Source of the DNA: Paenarthrobacter sp. PH39-S1
GTDB taxonomy: Bacteria > Actinomycetota > Actinomycetes > Actinomycetales > Micrococcaceae
NCBI RefSeq assembly: GCF_030063245.1
Contig: NZ_JASISR010000001.1
Span: forward strand, 98,178 to 162,177
Direction of reading: 5' to 3'
Length of the DNA: 64,000 nucleotides
Made by a program: the position numbers and the translations under genes
The notes under the pieces: generated by a model
Told to the model about the DNA's origin: nothing
Seen by the model: only the letters and a program-made list of their open reading frames with translations
The model's database searches: none
Part shown: piece after piece, positions 43,255 to 55,363 of the stretch
Layout: every line of letters starts with the position of its first letter
How positions within the stretch are numbered: the stretch's first letter is position 1

Positions 43255-45068
43255 GATTTCGTCCCGCCGAGGGTGGCAGCCGTTTCCGCCGGTGCCGATT
43301 CCGCCGATGCTGTTTCCGCCGATGCTGTTTCCGCCGGTGCGGGTCCGGGCCCGGGGTGGCGGTAGAAATCTGCGGCCTGGGCCGGCAGCGGAGTCTTCTC
43401 AAGGATCAGGTCGGCCGCCTTCTCGGCGAGCATCATGACGGGTGCATAGATATTGCCGTTGGTCACATATGGCATCGCGGACGCATCGACCACCCGCAGG
43501 CCACCGGTGCCGTGCACCCGCATGGTCAGCGGATCCACGACCGCCATCGGGTCGGATGCCGGTCCCATTTTGGCGGTGCAGGAGGGATGCAGGGCGGTCT
43601 CGGCGTCCCGCGCCACCCACTGAAGGATCTCGTCGTCGGTCTGCACCTTAGGTCCGGGGGAGAGCTCGCCGCCGTCAAACGCTCCCATTGCGGCCTGGCC
43701 CAGAATGTCCCGCGAAATGCGCACGGCCTCAACCCATTCGCGCCTGTCCTGGGCGGTGGAGAGGTAGTTGAACTTCAATGACGGGTGGCGGCACGGATCC
43801 GTGGATTGGATTTTCACGCTGCCGCGGGAATCGGAATACATCGGTCCGATGTGCACCTGGTAGCCGTGTTTGGCAGCGGCTTTCTGCCCGTCGTAGCGCA
43901 CCGCGACGGGTAGGAAGTGGAACATCAGGTTCGGGTACGCGACGTCCTCATTGGAGCGGACAAAACCGCCGCCCTCAAAGTGGTTGGTCGCGGCCGGTCC
44001 GGTTCGGCCCAGCAGCCACTGCAGACCAATGAACGGGTAGCGCCACAGGCTCAGACTCGGCTGCTGGGACACGGGCTGGGTGCAGGCATGCTGGATGTAG
44101 ACCTCTAAATGGTCCTGCAGGTTTTCGCCCACGCCGGGCAGGTCCGCCACGGACGCGATGCCCAGGCGCCGTAGGTGCGCAGCATCGCCCACGCCGGAAA
44201 GCTGCAGCAGCGCCGGCGTGTTGATGGCACCGCCGCACAGGATGATTTCCGCGCCGTGCACGGTGTGCCGCCGCCCGTTCCTGCGGTAGCTGACCGACGT
44301 GGCAACCGTGCCGGTGAAGTTGATTTTTGTGACGAAGGCGCGGGTGAGCACGCTGAGGTTGTCTCGGGTGCGGTTCGGGCGAAGATAGGCCCGCGATGCG
44401 GAGAGCCGCTGTCCTTTGTGCACATTGCGGTCAAAGGGGCCGAACCCTTCCTGCCGGTACCCATTAACATCATTGGTCCGGGGGTAGCCGGCCTGCCGGG
44501 CTGCTTGGAAGAAGGCTTGGAACAGCGGGTTCCGGGCCGGCCCGCGTTCGAGCACCAGTGGCCCGTCGTGTCCGCGCAGCTCGTCGTCCCCGGCCGCAGC
44601 CAGGGCGTTCTCCATCTTCTTGAAATAGGGCAGACAGTGCGCGTAATTCCAGCTTTCCATCCCGGGATCCGCAGCCCAGCGCTCGTAGTCCAAAGGATTG
44701 CCGCGCTGGAAGATCATGCCGTTAATCGAGCTTGACCCGCCCAGCACCTTCCCCCGCGCATGGGCGACCCTCCGGCCGGCCATGCGCGGTTCCGGGTCCG
44801 ATTGGTAGCGCCAGTCATAGAACCGGTTTCCGCTGGGGAAGGTAAGCGCCGCCGGCATTTGGATGAACAGGTCCCAGGGGTAGTCACTGCGGCCGGCCTC
44901 AAGGACCAGGACCGTACGGGTGCCATCGGCGCTGAGCCGGTCGGCCAGCACCGAACCGGCGCTGCCGCCGCCGACAATCACATAGTCATAGCTCACACCG
45001 TCATGCTTCACAGCTTCGTCCTTAACCACACCGTTGTCCTCAACACTGTCGTAGCTCTTGTCCGTCAT
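43251..45068 (-). CDS. betA: Choline dehydrogenase (GMC oxidoreductase, BetA type)
   Basis: 605 aa from ATG 45068 ([11 protein letters not shown]). FAD-binding [13 protein letters not shown] (33-45), GMC signatures [18 protein letters not shown] and [17 protein letters not shown], and the C-terminal active-site HPSCTAKMG and [20 protein letters not shown]. It oxidises choline to betaine aldehyde. The last about 35 residues after the GMC core are low complexity ([20 protein letters not shown]), encoded by 15-bp units GCCGATGCTGTTTCC around 43288-43342. The frame is open far upstream to 45935, but that part is antisense-like and overlaps the dimethylglycine oxidase gene. Confidence 0.9.
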   Translation of the reverse strand: MTDKSYDSVEDNGVVKDEAVKHDGVSYDYVIVGGGSAGSVLADRLSADGTRTVLVLEAGRSDYPWDLFIQMPAALTFPSGNRFYDWRYQSDPEPRMAGRRVAHARGKVLGGSSSINGMIFQRGNPLDYERWAADPGMESWNYAHCLPYFKKMENALAAAGDDELRGHDGPLVLERGPARNPLFQAFFQAARQAGYPRTNDVNGYRQEGFGPFDRNVHKGQRLSASRAYLRPNRTRDNLSVLTRAFVTKINFTGTVATSVSYRRNGRRHTVHGAEIILCGGAINTPALLQLSGVGDAAHLRRLGIASVADLPGVGENLQDHLEVYIQHACTQPVSQQPSLSLWRYPFIGLQWLLGRTGPAATNHFEGGGFVRSNEDVAYPNLMFHFLPVAVRYDGQKAAAKHGYQVHIGPMYSDSRGSVKIQSTDPCRHPSLKFNYLSTAQDRREWVEAVRISRDILGQAAMGAFDGGELSPGPKVQTDDEILQWVARDAETALHPSCTAKMGPASDPMAVVDPLTMRVHGTGGLRVVDASAMPYVTNGNIYAPVMMLAEKAADLILEKTPLPAQAADFYRHPGPGPAPAETASAETASAESAPAETAATLGGTKS

Positions 45069-45129
45069 GATGCGGGTCTCCTCGTACGGGATGGAAATAA
45101 TCGGGCCGGATGTGGTGAAGTGTGGAACC

Positions 45130-45185
45130 GGTTGCTCGGTTGCTCGGTTGCTCGGTTGCTCGGTTGCTCGGTTGCTCGGTTGCCG
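45130..45185. repeat. 8-bp tandem repeat in the leader of betA
   Basis: Six perfect copies of GGTTGCTC plus a partial seventh fill nearly the whole spacer between the stop of the dimethylglycine oxidase gene (45188) and betA (start 45068). The unit is not a multiple of three, and the array is 62-117 bp upstream of the betA start codon. Confidence 0.95.
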
Positions 45186-45187
45186 TG

Positions 45188-48764
<3,577 letters not shown>

Positions 48765-48839
48765 GATCAACTCCCAAAATACGTTCTCGACATACGTTCC
48801 GGACGGGCAAAGCGTTGCTGGCGGGCGGGGGCGGGGGCA

Positions 48840-49190
48840 TCAGCCGTGACCGTGGAGGCTCAATCCCGGCGGCAGGTTTGGCACCTCACCGGACTCTGCG
48901 ACCATGATGTTCCCGTCAATCACCGACACGGTATGAACACGGACAGGCAACTTGGCCGGAGGAGCGTCTGCGGTACCGGTACGCAGATTGAAGCGGGACG
49001 CGTGCAGCGGACACTCGACCTCGCAGCCTTCCACCCAGCCGTCGGCCAAGGAAGCATCCTGATGCGTGCACGTGTCATCGATGGCAAAAAGTTCTCCATC
49101 CTCCGTGTGGAAGACGGCAATGGGCGGGGTCGTCTCCAGCCGCACGGCATCGCCGGGGGCAAGAGCGCTGAGTGGACATGCTGCATGCAT
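48840..49190 (-). CDS. Rieske [2Fe-2S] ferredoxin of a three-component oxygenase
   Basis: 116 aa from ATG 49190. The Rieske cluster ligands are Cys41 and His43 (CTHQDASLADG) and Cys60 and His63 (CPLHASRFN); the spacing is typical of small NirD/BphA3-like ferredoxins. It would carry electrons from the reductase at 49493 to the oxygenase at 50826, both on the opposite strand. It is the first gene of the long minus-strand operon. Assignment to this oxygenase is by neighbourhood. Confidence 0.9.
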   Translation of the reverse strand: MHAACPLSALAPGDAVRLETTPPIAVFHTEDGELFAIDDTCTHQDASLADGWVEGCEVECPLHASRFNLRTGTADAPPAKLPVRVHTVSVIDGNIMVAESGEVPNLPPGLSLHGHG

Positions 49191-49309
49191 GGGCGAGCCT
49201 CTGTTTCCTATGGAATTCTTTGAGCTATCCGTGCAAACCGCACCCTGCAGGTCATCTCGCCAGGGTCGATCGTTTCGCACTCTGCAACTTAACTCGCATT
49301 ACGGAACAT

Positions 49310-49392
49310 CGTGATTCATCTCACACCGCTTGTCAAGGGGGTCGGGACATTCGGATGGACCCCTTGACAACGCATAGTCCAACGCCCATTCT
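49310..49392. promoter_or_regulatory. Divergent promoter with inverted -35 elements
   Basis: TTGTCAAGGGG (49330-49340) and CCCCTTGACAA (49360-49370) form a perfect 11-bp inverted repeat whose centres are 30 bp apart. Each arm contains a TTGACA: on the plus strand at 49364-49369 followed after 17 bp by CATTCT (49387-49392), on the minus strand at 49336-49331 facing the ferredoxin gene. CGTGATTCATCTCACA (49310-49325) matches TGTGA-N6-TCACA with one change and lies in the ferredoxin-side promoter. This 302-bp stretch holds no gene. Confidence 0.6.
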
Positions 49393-49492
49393 GTTTCACA
49401 TGACGATGTTGGTTGCGCAGGACGCAATATCGGACGTCTCCAAACATTTTTTTCCCTGAGCCACGTTTTTCTTCCCTAAGGAGGGACGGCAC

Positions 49493-50758
49493 ATGACCAC
49501 TATCGCTGTTGTGGGAGCCTCGCTGGCGGGCATCTCCGCTGCACGGGCCCTCAGCGCGCAGGGATACCGCGGCCGCCTCGTGATCATCGGGGACGAAGGC
49601 CGGCGGCCCTATGACCGGCCGCCGCTGTCCAAGAACTTTCTCGCCGGACGGATCACTGCCGCGGACCTGGCGCTGGAATCGGACGATGAGCAGCTGGAAG
49701 CCGAATGGCTGCTTGGTGTCGCGGCAACCGGGCTGGACACGCGGCGACGCGTAATCTCCTGCAGTGACGGCCGCACAGTCGCCTATGACTCGGCCATTAT
49801 TGCCACCGGCTCACGGGCACGGGTGCTGCCGGCTGCCGCGGGATTCGAGAACGTCCACACCCTGCGGACCCTTGAGGATGCGCAGCGTCTGAAGGAGCAG
49901 CTTGTCCCGGGCCGCCGCCTCGTGGTGGTCGGTGCCGGCTTCGTCGGAGCCGAGGTCGCTGCGACGGCCAGAGGCATCGGGATGGACGTCACCTTGATCG
50001 GGTCCGGGGCGTTCCCGCTCAGCGGTCCGCTCGGCATGCAAATGGGCGCCCTGATCGGCCGGCTGCACGAGGACAACGGTGTCAAACTGATCAGCAGCGC
50101 CCGGGTTGCGTCCTTTGTTTGTGAAGACGCGACGGCCGGGAACGGCAGGACGGCCAGCGCCGTCCGGCTGGCCGACGGACGCACGGTGCCGGCCGACGTC
50201 GTCGTGCTCGGCTTGGGCTCGGTGCCGAATACCGATTGGCTCACAGGTTCCGGGTTGGATCTAACTGACGGGATCCGGTGCGATGCGGCCGGCCGGACCG
50301 GTGTCCGCGGCGTCTTTGCCGTGGGCGACTGCGCCGCCTGGTTTGACGACCGATCGGGAGCTTACGAGCGGGACGAACATTGGACCGGAGCCATGGAGCG
50401 GGCCGGCCGCGCCGTGGCTGCACTGCTGGCGGATGCCGCCGCGGCTCATGATGCACCGACCGGTACTGGGCCTGGCGCGCTGGATCTGCCGTACTTCTGG
50501 TCCGACCAATACGGTGCGAGGCTCCAGTTCGCCGGCAGCGCGAGCGACGCCGACAGCGTGGAAATTGAAGCCGGTGACCCCGCCGAACATAGTTTCCTGG
50601 CTGTCTATTACCGTGCCGGGGAAGCGGTCGCCATTTTGGGCGTGAATCAGCCCCGACTATTCACCAGATGGCGTAAGGCCCTCACCGGTGCTACCCCGAA
50701 TAAACGCGTGCCGCCCGGTAGGGAAACCGGAGCGACGTCGCTGAGCCCGGTCTGCTAG
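49493..50758 (+). CDS. FAD-dependent ferredoxin reductase of a Rieske oxygenase system
   Basis: 421 aa, BphA4/rubredoxin-reductase-like. FAD motif TIAVVGASLAGISAARAL (N-terminus), RPPLSKNFLAG, NAD motif LVVVGAGFVGAEVAATARG (about 143-161), and GVFAVGDCAAW for the flavin ribityl site. The C-terminal domain has FWSDQYGARLQFAG. It oxidises NAD(P)H and reduces the Rieske ferredoxin. The oxygenase gene follows after 67 bp. The last about 25 residues are poorly conserved and end in Cys. Confidence 0.92.
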   Translation: MTTIAVVGASLAGISAARALSAQGYRGRLVIIGDEGRRPYDRPPLSKNFLAGRITAADLALESDDEQLEAEWLLGVAATGLDTRRRVISCSDGRTVAYDSAIIATGSRARVLPAAAGFENVHTLRTLEDAQRLKEQLVPGRRLVVVGAGFVGAEVAATARGIGMDVTLIGSGAFPLSGPLGMQMGALIGRLHEDNGVKLISSARVASFVCEDATAGNGRTASAVRLADGRTVPADVVVLGLGSVPNTDWLTGSGLDLTDGIRCDAAGRTGVRGVFAVGDCAAWFDDRSGAYERDEHWTGAMERAGRAVAALLADAAAAHDAPTGTGPGALDLPYFWSDQYGARLQFAGSASDADSVEIEAGDPAEHSFLAVYYRAGEAVAILGVNQPRLFTRWRKALTGATPNKRVPPGRETGATSLSPVC

Positions 50759-50759
50759 C

Positions 50760-50815
50760 CGTCCGCCACTGCTGTTGCCCTCCCGCCACCGCTTTTGTCC
50801 ACCACCGCTGTTGAG
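50760..50815 (+). repeat. Degenerate 17-19-bp repeat in the leader of the Rieske oxygenase gene
   Basis: Three imperfect units (GTCCGCCACTGCTGTTG, a middle CCCGCCACCGCTTTT version, GTCCACCACCGCTGTTG) fill the spacer between the reductase stop and the GAGGAG ribosome site. Confidence 0.6.
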
Positions 50816-50825
50816 GAGTAAAAGA

Positions 50826-51968
50826 ATGACCTCCGAAGTAATTTCTCCGTCCCTGATCCCCACACTGCCGGGACACACCTACGTGGACGAGGACATCTTC
50901 CGCGCGGAGCAGGAACAGATCTTTGAGAAGATGTGGTTTTGCGCCGTGCTGTCCGCTGACCTGGCCAAACCGGGATCCTACAAGACGGTGCAGGTCGGCC
51001 GCGAAAGCGTGCTCATCAACCGCACCCGCAAGGGCGAGGTGCGTGCATTTTTCAACATCTGCCGGCACCGCGGCGTGAAGCTGTGCATGGAGGAAGCAGG
51101 TGTTGCAGGCCGGTCCTTCCAATGCCCGTACCACGCCTGGACGTACGACTTCGAGGGCAAACTCATTGCCGCGCCGAACCTGACAAAGATGCCGGACATT
51201 GACCGCCAGGAGTACGGGCTGGCGAAGGTCGCGGTGCGGGAATTCATGGGCTATGTCTGGGTCTGCCTGGCGGACGAACCGCCGTCCTTCGAGCATGACG
51301 TCATGGGCGCCATCGAGGAACGCCTCGGTGATTTGAAAGCGATCGAGGGGTACGACATTGCCCATCTGAGCCTGGGCCGGCGAATCCGTTATGACGTAAA
51401 GGCCAACTGGAAGCTCATCATAGAGAACTTCATGGAGTGCTACCACTGTGCCACCATCCACCCCGAGCTGACCGAAGTCCTGCCCGAGTTTGCCGACGGA
51501 CTCGCGGCGCAGTACTTCGTGGGGCACGGCGCGGAGTTCGGTGAAGACATCAAGGGCTTTACCGTGGACGGTTCCGAAGGCCTGGAGCGGATTACCGGGA
51601 TCGACGACGACCAGGACCGCCGCTATTACGCCATCACGATCAAGCCTACGGTTTTTGTTAACCTGGTGCCGGATCATGTCATCATCCACCGAATGTTCCC
51701 GTTGGCTGCCGATCACACAATTGTCGAGTGTGACTGGCTGTACCTGCCCAGCGTGGTGGAAAGCGGCCAAGACCTCACCGCTTCCGTCGAGCTGTTCGAC
51801 CGCGTCAACCGGCAGGATTTTGACGCCTGCGAGCGCTGCCAGCCGTCCATGGGATCGCGCATCTATGCCAAGGGCGGTGTTCTGGTGCCGAGCGAACATC
51901 ACATCGCTGCTTTCCACGACTGGGTCACCAGCAGGATCAGCGGCGAGGATGTCCCATCTTCTCGCTGA
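50826..51968 (+). CDS. Rieske non-heme iron oxygenase, probable glycine betaine demethylase
   Basis: 380 aa from ATG 50826, preceded by GAGGAG. Rieske ligands are Cys79/His81 (CRHRG) and Cys100/His103 (CPYHAW). The mononuclear iron site lies in NWKLIIENFMECYHCATIHP (about 193-212). The protein resembles the alpha subunits of quaternary-amine demethylases (GbcA, stachydrine and carnitine groups). With dimethylglycine oxidase, choline oxidation genes and a betaine importer around it, glycine betaine N-demethylation to dimethylglycine plus formaldehyde is the best guess. Another quaternary amine is possible. Confidence 0.87.
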   Translation: MTSEVISPSLIPTLPGHTYVDEDIFRAEQEQIFEKMWFCAVLSADLAKPGSYKTVQVGRESVLINRTRKGEVRAFFNICRHRGVKLCMEEAGVAGRSFQCPYHAWTYDFEGKLIAAPNLTKMPDIDRQEYGLAKVAVREFMGYVWVCLADEPPSFEHDVMGAIEERLGDLKAIEGYDIAHLSLGRRIRYDVKANWKLIIENFMECYHCATIHPELTEVLPEFADGLAAQYFVGHGAEFGEDIKGFTVDGSEGLERITGIDDDQDRRYYAITIKPTVFVNLVPDHVIIHRMFPLAADHTIVECDWLYLPSVVESGQDLTASVELFDRVNRQDFDACERCQPSMGSRIYAKGGVLVPSEHHIAAFHDWVTSRISGEDVPSSR

Positions 51969-52758
51969 TCAACTGTCCGGTCTCCTTGAGCTCAGCAAGG
52001 AGACCGGGGGCTTTTTTGGGGTCAAACCGGAACGCAGGTCCGGAGATGCTCACGGCGGCGATGGCGATGCCGCGGTGGTCCCGCACCGGCACGGCGACGG
52101 CGTTCAGTCCGATCTCCAGCTCGGAATAAGAGGTCGCGTACCCGTCCGCAGCAGCCGCTATGAGCTGCTTTTCCAAGGCCGGACGGGACGTGACGGTACT
52201 GGCCGTCAGGGCAGGGAGCCCGGTTTCCTTCAGGATGCGTCCACGTTCGGCGGTGTCCAGGCAGGCCAGCAGCATCTTGCCGCTGGAGGTCGCGTGCACC
52301 GGCGTCAGGCTGCCCACCCAGTCGGACGTGGCCAGCGTCGACGGGCCCATGGCCTGATCGACATTGACGGCAAAATTCGAGCGCAGGACGGCCAGATTAA
52401 CGGTTTCCTGGAATTTTTCGGCCAGCGCGCGCAGGAAGGGGCGGGCCTCGGCGCCTACGTTCAGCCGCCCGGGGATGGAACTGGCCAGGCGCAGGATGCC
52501 GAAGCCCAGCTGGTATTTGCCGCGTTCGTGGTCCTGCTGGGCCATGTCCCGCGCGTCCAGGGCGCTCAGGAGACGGGAGGCCGTCGATTTGTGGACCCCC
52601 ATTTCTTCCGCGATTTCACTGACGCCGGCGCCGCCGGTGCGTGCCAGGATTTCCAGTACGGTGATGGCCCGGTCCACTGACTGCACCCCGCCCGGGGAGG
52701 AACCATCCAAATCGGTCACGGCTTCGGGTACTGCAGCGGGGGATCTGTCGACAACCAT
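51937..52758 (-). CDS. IclR-family regulator (betaine branch)
   Basis: 273 aa from ATG 52758 (MVVDRSPAAV). Winged helix GVSEIAEEMGVHKSTASRLL, effector domain with GKYQLGFGILRLAS, VHATSSGKMLLACLD, and AVAVPVRDHRGIAIAAVSISGP. It overlaps the 3' end of the convergent Rieske oxygenase gene by 32 bp and contains that gene's intrinsic terminator in its coding sequence. It probably regulates the divergent Rieske/choline promoters at 49.3 kb; this is inference from position. Confidence 0.9.
   Translation of the reverse strand: MVVDRSPAAVPEAVTDLDGSSPGGVQSVDRAITVLEILARTGGAGVSEIAEEMGVHKSTASRLLSALDARDMAQQDHERGKYQLGFGILRLASSIPGRLNVGAEARPFLRALAEKFQETVNLAVLRSNFAVNVDQAMGPSTLATSDWVGSLTPVHATSSGKMLLACLDTAERGRILKETGLPALTASTVTSRPALEKQLIAAAADGYATSYSELEIGLNAVAVPVRDHRGIAIAAVSISGPAFRFDPKKAPGLLAELKETGQLISEKMGHPRR
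51977..52017 (+). terminator. Intrinsic terminator of the reductase-oxygenase operon, inside the iclR gene
   Basis: CCGGTCTCCTTG (51977-51988), loop of seven, CAAGGAGACCGG (51996-52007), then a C/G step and six T (52012-52017). The arms are perfectly complementary. It is a textbook rho-independent terminator for plus-strand transcription, yet it lies within codons of the opposite gene. Confidence 0.85.
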
Positions 52759-52845
52759 AGGATCATGCTCCCAGACTTGGCGCCGGGATGACACGCGTCG
52801 GTCAGCTGGAGCCTCGCATCCGCGGCGCTGATTTCCCTGGCCCAG

Positions 52846-52880
52846 CACCGGAAGACGCCCTGCGGGAGCGTCTTCCGGTG
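52846..52880. terminator. Hairpin after the MHS transporter gene
   Basis: CACCGGAAGACGC (52846-52858) and GCGTCTTCCGGTG (52868-52880) are perfect 13-bp arms with a 9-base loop, 33 bp beyond the transporter stop on the minus strand. No T-run. Confidence 0.7.
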
Positions 52881-52912
52881 CCGTCGCGGCGGGATTTGTG
52901 GGGGTGTGGAAT

Positions 52913-54256
52913 TCAGCGCGCCTTGTTGGATTCCCGACGCAGTTCAGTCGGCTGCTCCTGCAGTGTCCGCTTAGACGTTTCGGGAATCAGGAACGTGGCG
53001 ATCAAAGCGCCGGCAGCGATGATGGTCAGATATACCGCCGGGGCGAGCCTGTTGCCGGTGGTAGCGATCAGGAACGTCGCAACAAACGGAGCCGTGCCCC
53101 CGAAGACGGCGTAGCTGACGTTGTAGGTGATCGCCGAGGCAGTATAGCGAACAGCGGTGGGGAAGACTTCCGAGAGCAGGACCGCGGTGACAACGTTGGC
53201 GGTGACAGCTCCCACGGCGAGGAGGATCTGGCCAAGCAGGGCGTTGCCCACCCCGCCCTGGCTGGCCAGCAGATAGGCGGGGATGGCCAGTCCGCCCAAC
53301 AGCACCGAGGACACCGTCATCATGGTTTTGCGGCCCACCCGGTCACAGACCCGGCCCAGCACCGGGGACAGGACGGCCGCGAAGGCCAGTGCCGCGACAT
53401 TGGTCATCAGCACCTGGTCTGCCGGCAGTTTCACCACTTCGCGCAGGAAGGTGGTCATGTAGGTGGAGAAGGTATAGAAGGACAGCGCGGTGAGGCTGAT
53501 GTAGCCGCCCAGAATCAGCATGGGACGCCACTGCTGGCGCAGGGTCTGTCCCAACGAGGCGTGGATGGCGTCGGTATCGTTGGCGATTTCCTGGAACATC
53601 GGGCTTTCCTGGAGTCGACGCCTGATGTAGAAGGCCACGAGTCCCATCGGGGCGGCCACGAGGAAGGGGATCCGCCAGCCCCAGCCATTCATGGCATTGG
53701 TGCTGAGATTGGCCGTGAGCAGGTAGCACAGCAGGGCCGCGACGGCGAAGGAGCCAAACGTTGCGGCGGGCATCCAGCTGCTGAATCGGGAGCGCTGGTT
53801 GGCCGGGGCATGCTCGATCACATAGGTGACGGCACCGGCGTATTCGCCGCCGGCGGAGAGACCCTGCAGGCTGCGTGCCAGCGTCAGCAACACGGCAGAC
53901 CAGATGCCGATCGTTGCGTAGCTGGGCAGCAGTCCGATCACCATCGTGGCCCCGGACATAAGCAGCACCGTCAGGGCCAGGACGTGTTTGCGCCCGATCC
54001 GGTCGCCAAGCATGCCGAAGAATGCCCCTCCGACCGGGCGCAGGGCAAAGGCGACGGCGAAGACCGCGAATGTCTGCAGCAGGCCGACAATGTGGTCCCC
54101 AGACGGGAAGAAAACCTTGGCGATGATGGGTGCCAGAAAACCGTAGATGGCGAAATCAAACCATTCGACGACGGTACCGGCGGCTGCCGCAATAGTTACC
54201 TTGCGCAGGGTCGCCGGGCTGGACGGAGCTGGCGACGTGGGATGTTGAGATTGCAT
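52913..54256 (-). CDS. MHS-family (MFS) transporter
   Basis: 447 aa from ATG 54256 (MQSQHPTSPAP). Twelve predicted helices; MHS marks are AAAAGTVVEWFDFAIYGFLA (TM1), GMLGDRIGRKHVLAL and QGLSAGGEYAGAVTYVIEHAP. It is downstream of the N-carbamoylsarcosine amidase gene (172 bp, with a strong hairpin between), so it may carry creatinine, a hydantoin, betaine or a carboxylate. It ends with a basic tail after the last helix. Confidence 0.87.
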   Translation of the reverse strand: MQSQHPTSPAPSSPATLRKVTIAAAAGTVVEWFDFAIYGFLAPIIAKVFFPSGDHIVGLLQTFAVFAVAFALRPVGGAFFGMLGDRIGRKHVLALTVLLMSGATMVIGLLPSYATIGIWSAVLLTLARSLQGLSAGGEYAGAVTYVIEHAPANQRSRFSSWMPAATFGSFAVAALLCYLLTANLSTNAMNGWGWRIPFLVAAPMGLVAFYIRRRLQESPMFQEIANDTDAIHASLGQTLRQQWRPMLILGGYISLTALSFYTFSTYMTTFLREVVKLPADQVLMTNVAALAFAAVLSPVLGRVCDRVGRKTMMTVSSVLLGGLAIPAYLLASQGGVGNALLGQILLAVGAVTANVVTAVLLSEVFPTAVRYTASAITYNVSYAVFGGTAPFVATFLIATTGNRLAPAVYLTIIAAGALIATFLIPETSKRTLQEQPTELRRESNKAR

Positions 54257-54368
54257 GGTTTTCTCCCATGGTGGAATGCCTGTTCCGGCGGTGGCATTCG
54301 ATGCCACCGGGTGCCCGGGCAATGCGCTGCCCGTATACGGTTGGGCGGGGTTTAGCCGGTAATCGGAT

Positions 54369-54401
54369 GCGGCCGCCGGAACTGGTGGTTCCGGCGGCCG
54401 C
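54369..54401. terminator. GC-rich hairpin after the N-carbamoylsarcosine amidase gene
   Basis: GCGGCCGCCGGAAC (54369-54382) and GTTCCGGCGGCCGC (54388-54401) form a perfect 14-bp stem with a 5-base loop, 27 bp downstream of the gene's stop. No T-run follows. Confidence 0.75.
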
Positions 54402-54427
54402 AGGGTGAGAGGTGCCGCTGCCTGGCG

Positions 54428-55138
54428 CTACGGGGTGGTGGTCTCGTCGAACTTCGGCAGGTTGTTCAGGTATGCAATGACATTGGAGAGCGGCTCGACG
54501 TCGCCGAACTTGGAGTCGATGTCGAACAGGTTCCAGGCCACGGTACCGGCGACGCGGTCGCCGACGGCTTCGCGGACGACGATCGGGCGGAACCCCTCGG
54601 CGATGGCATCCTCGACGGTGTGGCGAACACACCCGGCGGCGGTGACGCCGGTGACGATGATGGTGTCGATCCGGTTGGCGGTCAGGAATTGCTGCAGGTT
54701 GGTGCCGGGGAAGGCGCTGGCACGCTTCTTGGTGATGACCAGCTCGCCCGGTTCCGGGGCGATGCGGCTGTCAATCTTGACTGCCTCAGATCCTTCTTCC
54801 AGCAGCTCCAGCGGAATCTTGTTGACCCACAGGCCCATGTCGGAGGGCTTGGAGCGGTCCACGATGTCATAGGCGGTGGTGGTGTAGATGACCGGAATGC
54901 CCTTGGCGCGGGCGGCGTCGTTGAGGTCCTGGCAGGCCGGGATGATGGTGTCCATGTTCTCGCAGCTGAACGCATGGCCCTCGCGGGTCCAGGCGTTGGC
55001 CATGTCGATGTGCACGATGGCGGGACGATTACCGTACCCGACGCGACGCTTGAAGCCAAGCTCATGGTACTGCTCGGTGCCTGCGGCGAAGGCCTTCGCG
55101 AGCAGTTCGTTCAGCTGGGCGTTAAGGTCCTGGCTCAT
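54428..55138 (-). CDS. N-carbamoylsarcosine amidase
   Basis: 236 aa isochorismatase-fold cysteine hydrolase that splits N-carbamoylsarcosine into sarcosine, CO2 and ammonia. The nucleophile is Cys170 (TGVTAAGCVRHT), the aspartate Asp45 (VHIDMANAW) and the lysine 137 or 138 (ITKKRASAF); this spacing fits the triad of the Arthrobacter enzyme of known structure. Other blocks (GFKRRVGYGNRPA, TREGHAFSCENMD) also agree. It has its own promoter with the twin operator at 55203-55259. It is the last step of creatinine use through N-methylhydantoin. Confidence 0.94.
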   Translation of the reverse strand: MSQDLNAQLNELLAKAFAAGTEQYHELGFKRRVGYGNRPAIVHIDMANAWTREGHAFSCENMDTIIPACQDLNDAARAKGIPVIYTTTAYDIVDRSKPSDMGLWVNKIPLELLEEGSEAVKIDSRIAPEPGELVITKKRASAFPGTNLQQFLTANRIDTIIVTGVTAAGCVRHTVEDAIAEGFRPIVVREAVGDRVAGTVAWNLFDIDSKFGDVEPLSNVIAYLNNLPKFDETTTP

Positions 55139-55202
55139 GGGGTGACTCCTTTGAATCGGATTTGTGTGACGGGGGACTAACCTGCAAAAGCAGAAGCTGA
55201 GA

Positions 55203-55259
55203 GTGATTTACATCTCTTGACTGTTGCTGTACTACAAATATAGTTGCTAAGCCAGCAAC
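55203..55259 (-). promoter_or_regulatory. Promoter-operator module X (N-carbamoylsarcosine amidase)
   Basis: Read on the minus strand: -35-like TTGTCT, then the palindrome GTTGCTGGCTTAGCAAC (55259-55243) as an exact 17-bp spacer, then -10-like TATATT, then a third half-site AGCAAC (55228-55223). GTTGCT boxes start at 55223 and 55243 on the plus strand, 20 bp apart. GTGA-N6-TCTC (55203-55216) is a weak Crp-like half-match. The same layout is found at 60925-60961. Confidence 0.75.
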
Positions 55260-55363
55260 AGACAAGAGGTTTGCGGTTAAATGTTTTTGGGCCCGAGCTG
55301 CGGAAGGCTGCGGCCCGCATATCGCGGACCGCAGCCATCGTGGTCGGGTTGGCGTCGGTGGAT

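Noticed and set aside
45130-45185. Possible CRISPR array
   Set aside because: Units are 8 bp and directly adjacent, with no spacers and no cas genes nearby. The same applies to the 15-bp array at 7591.
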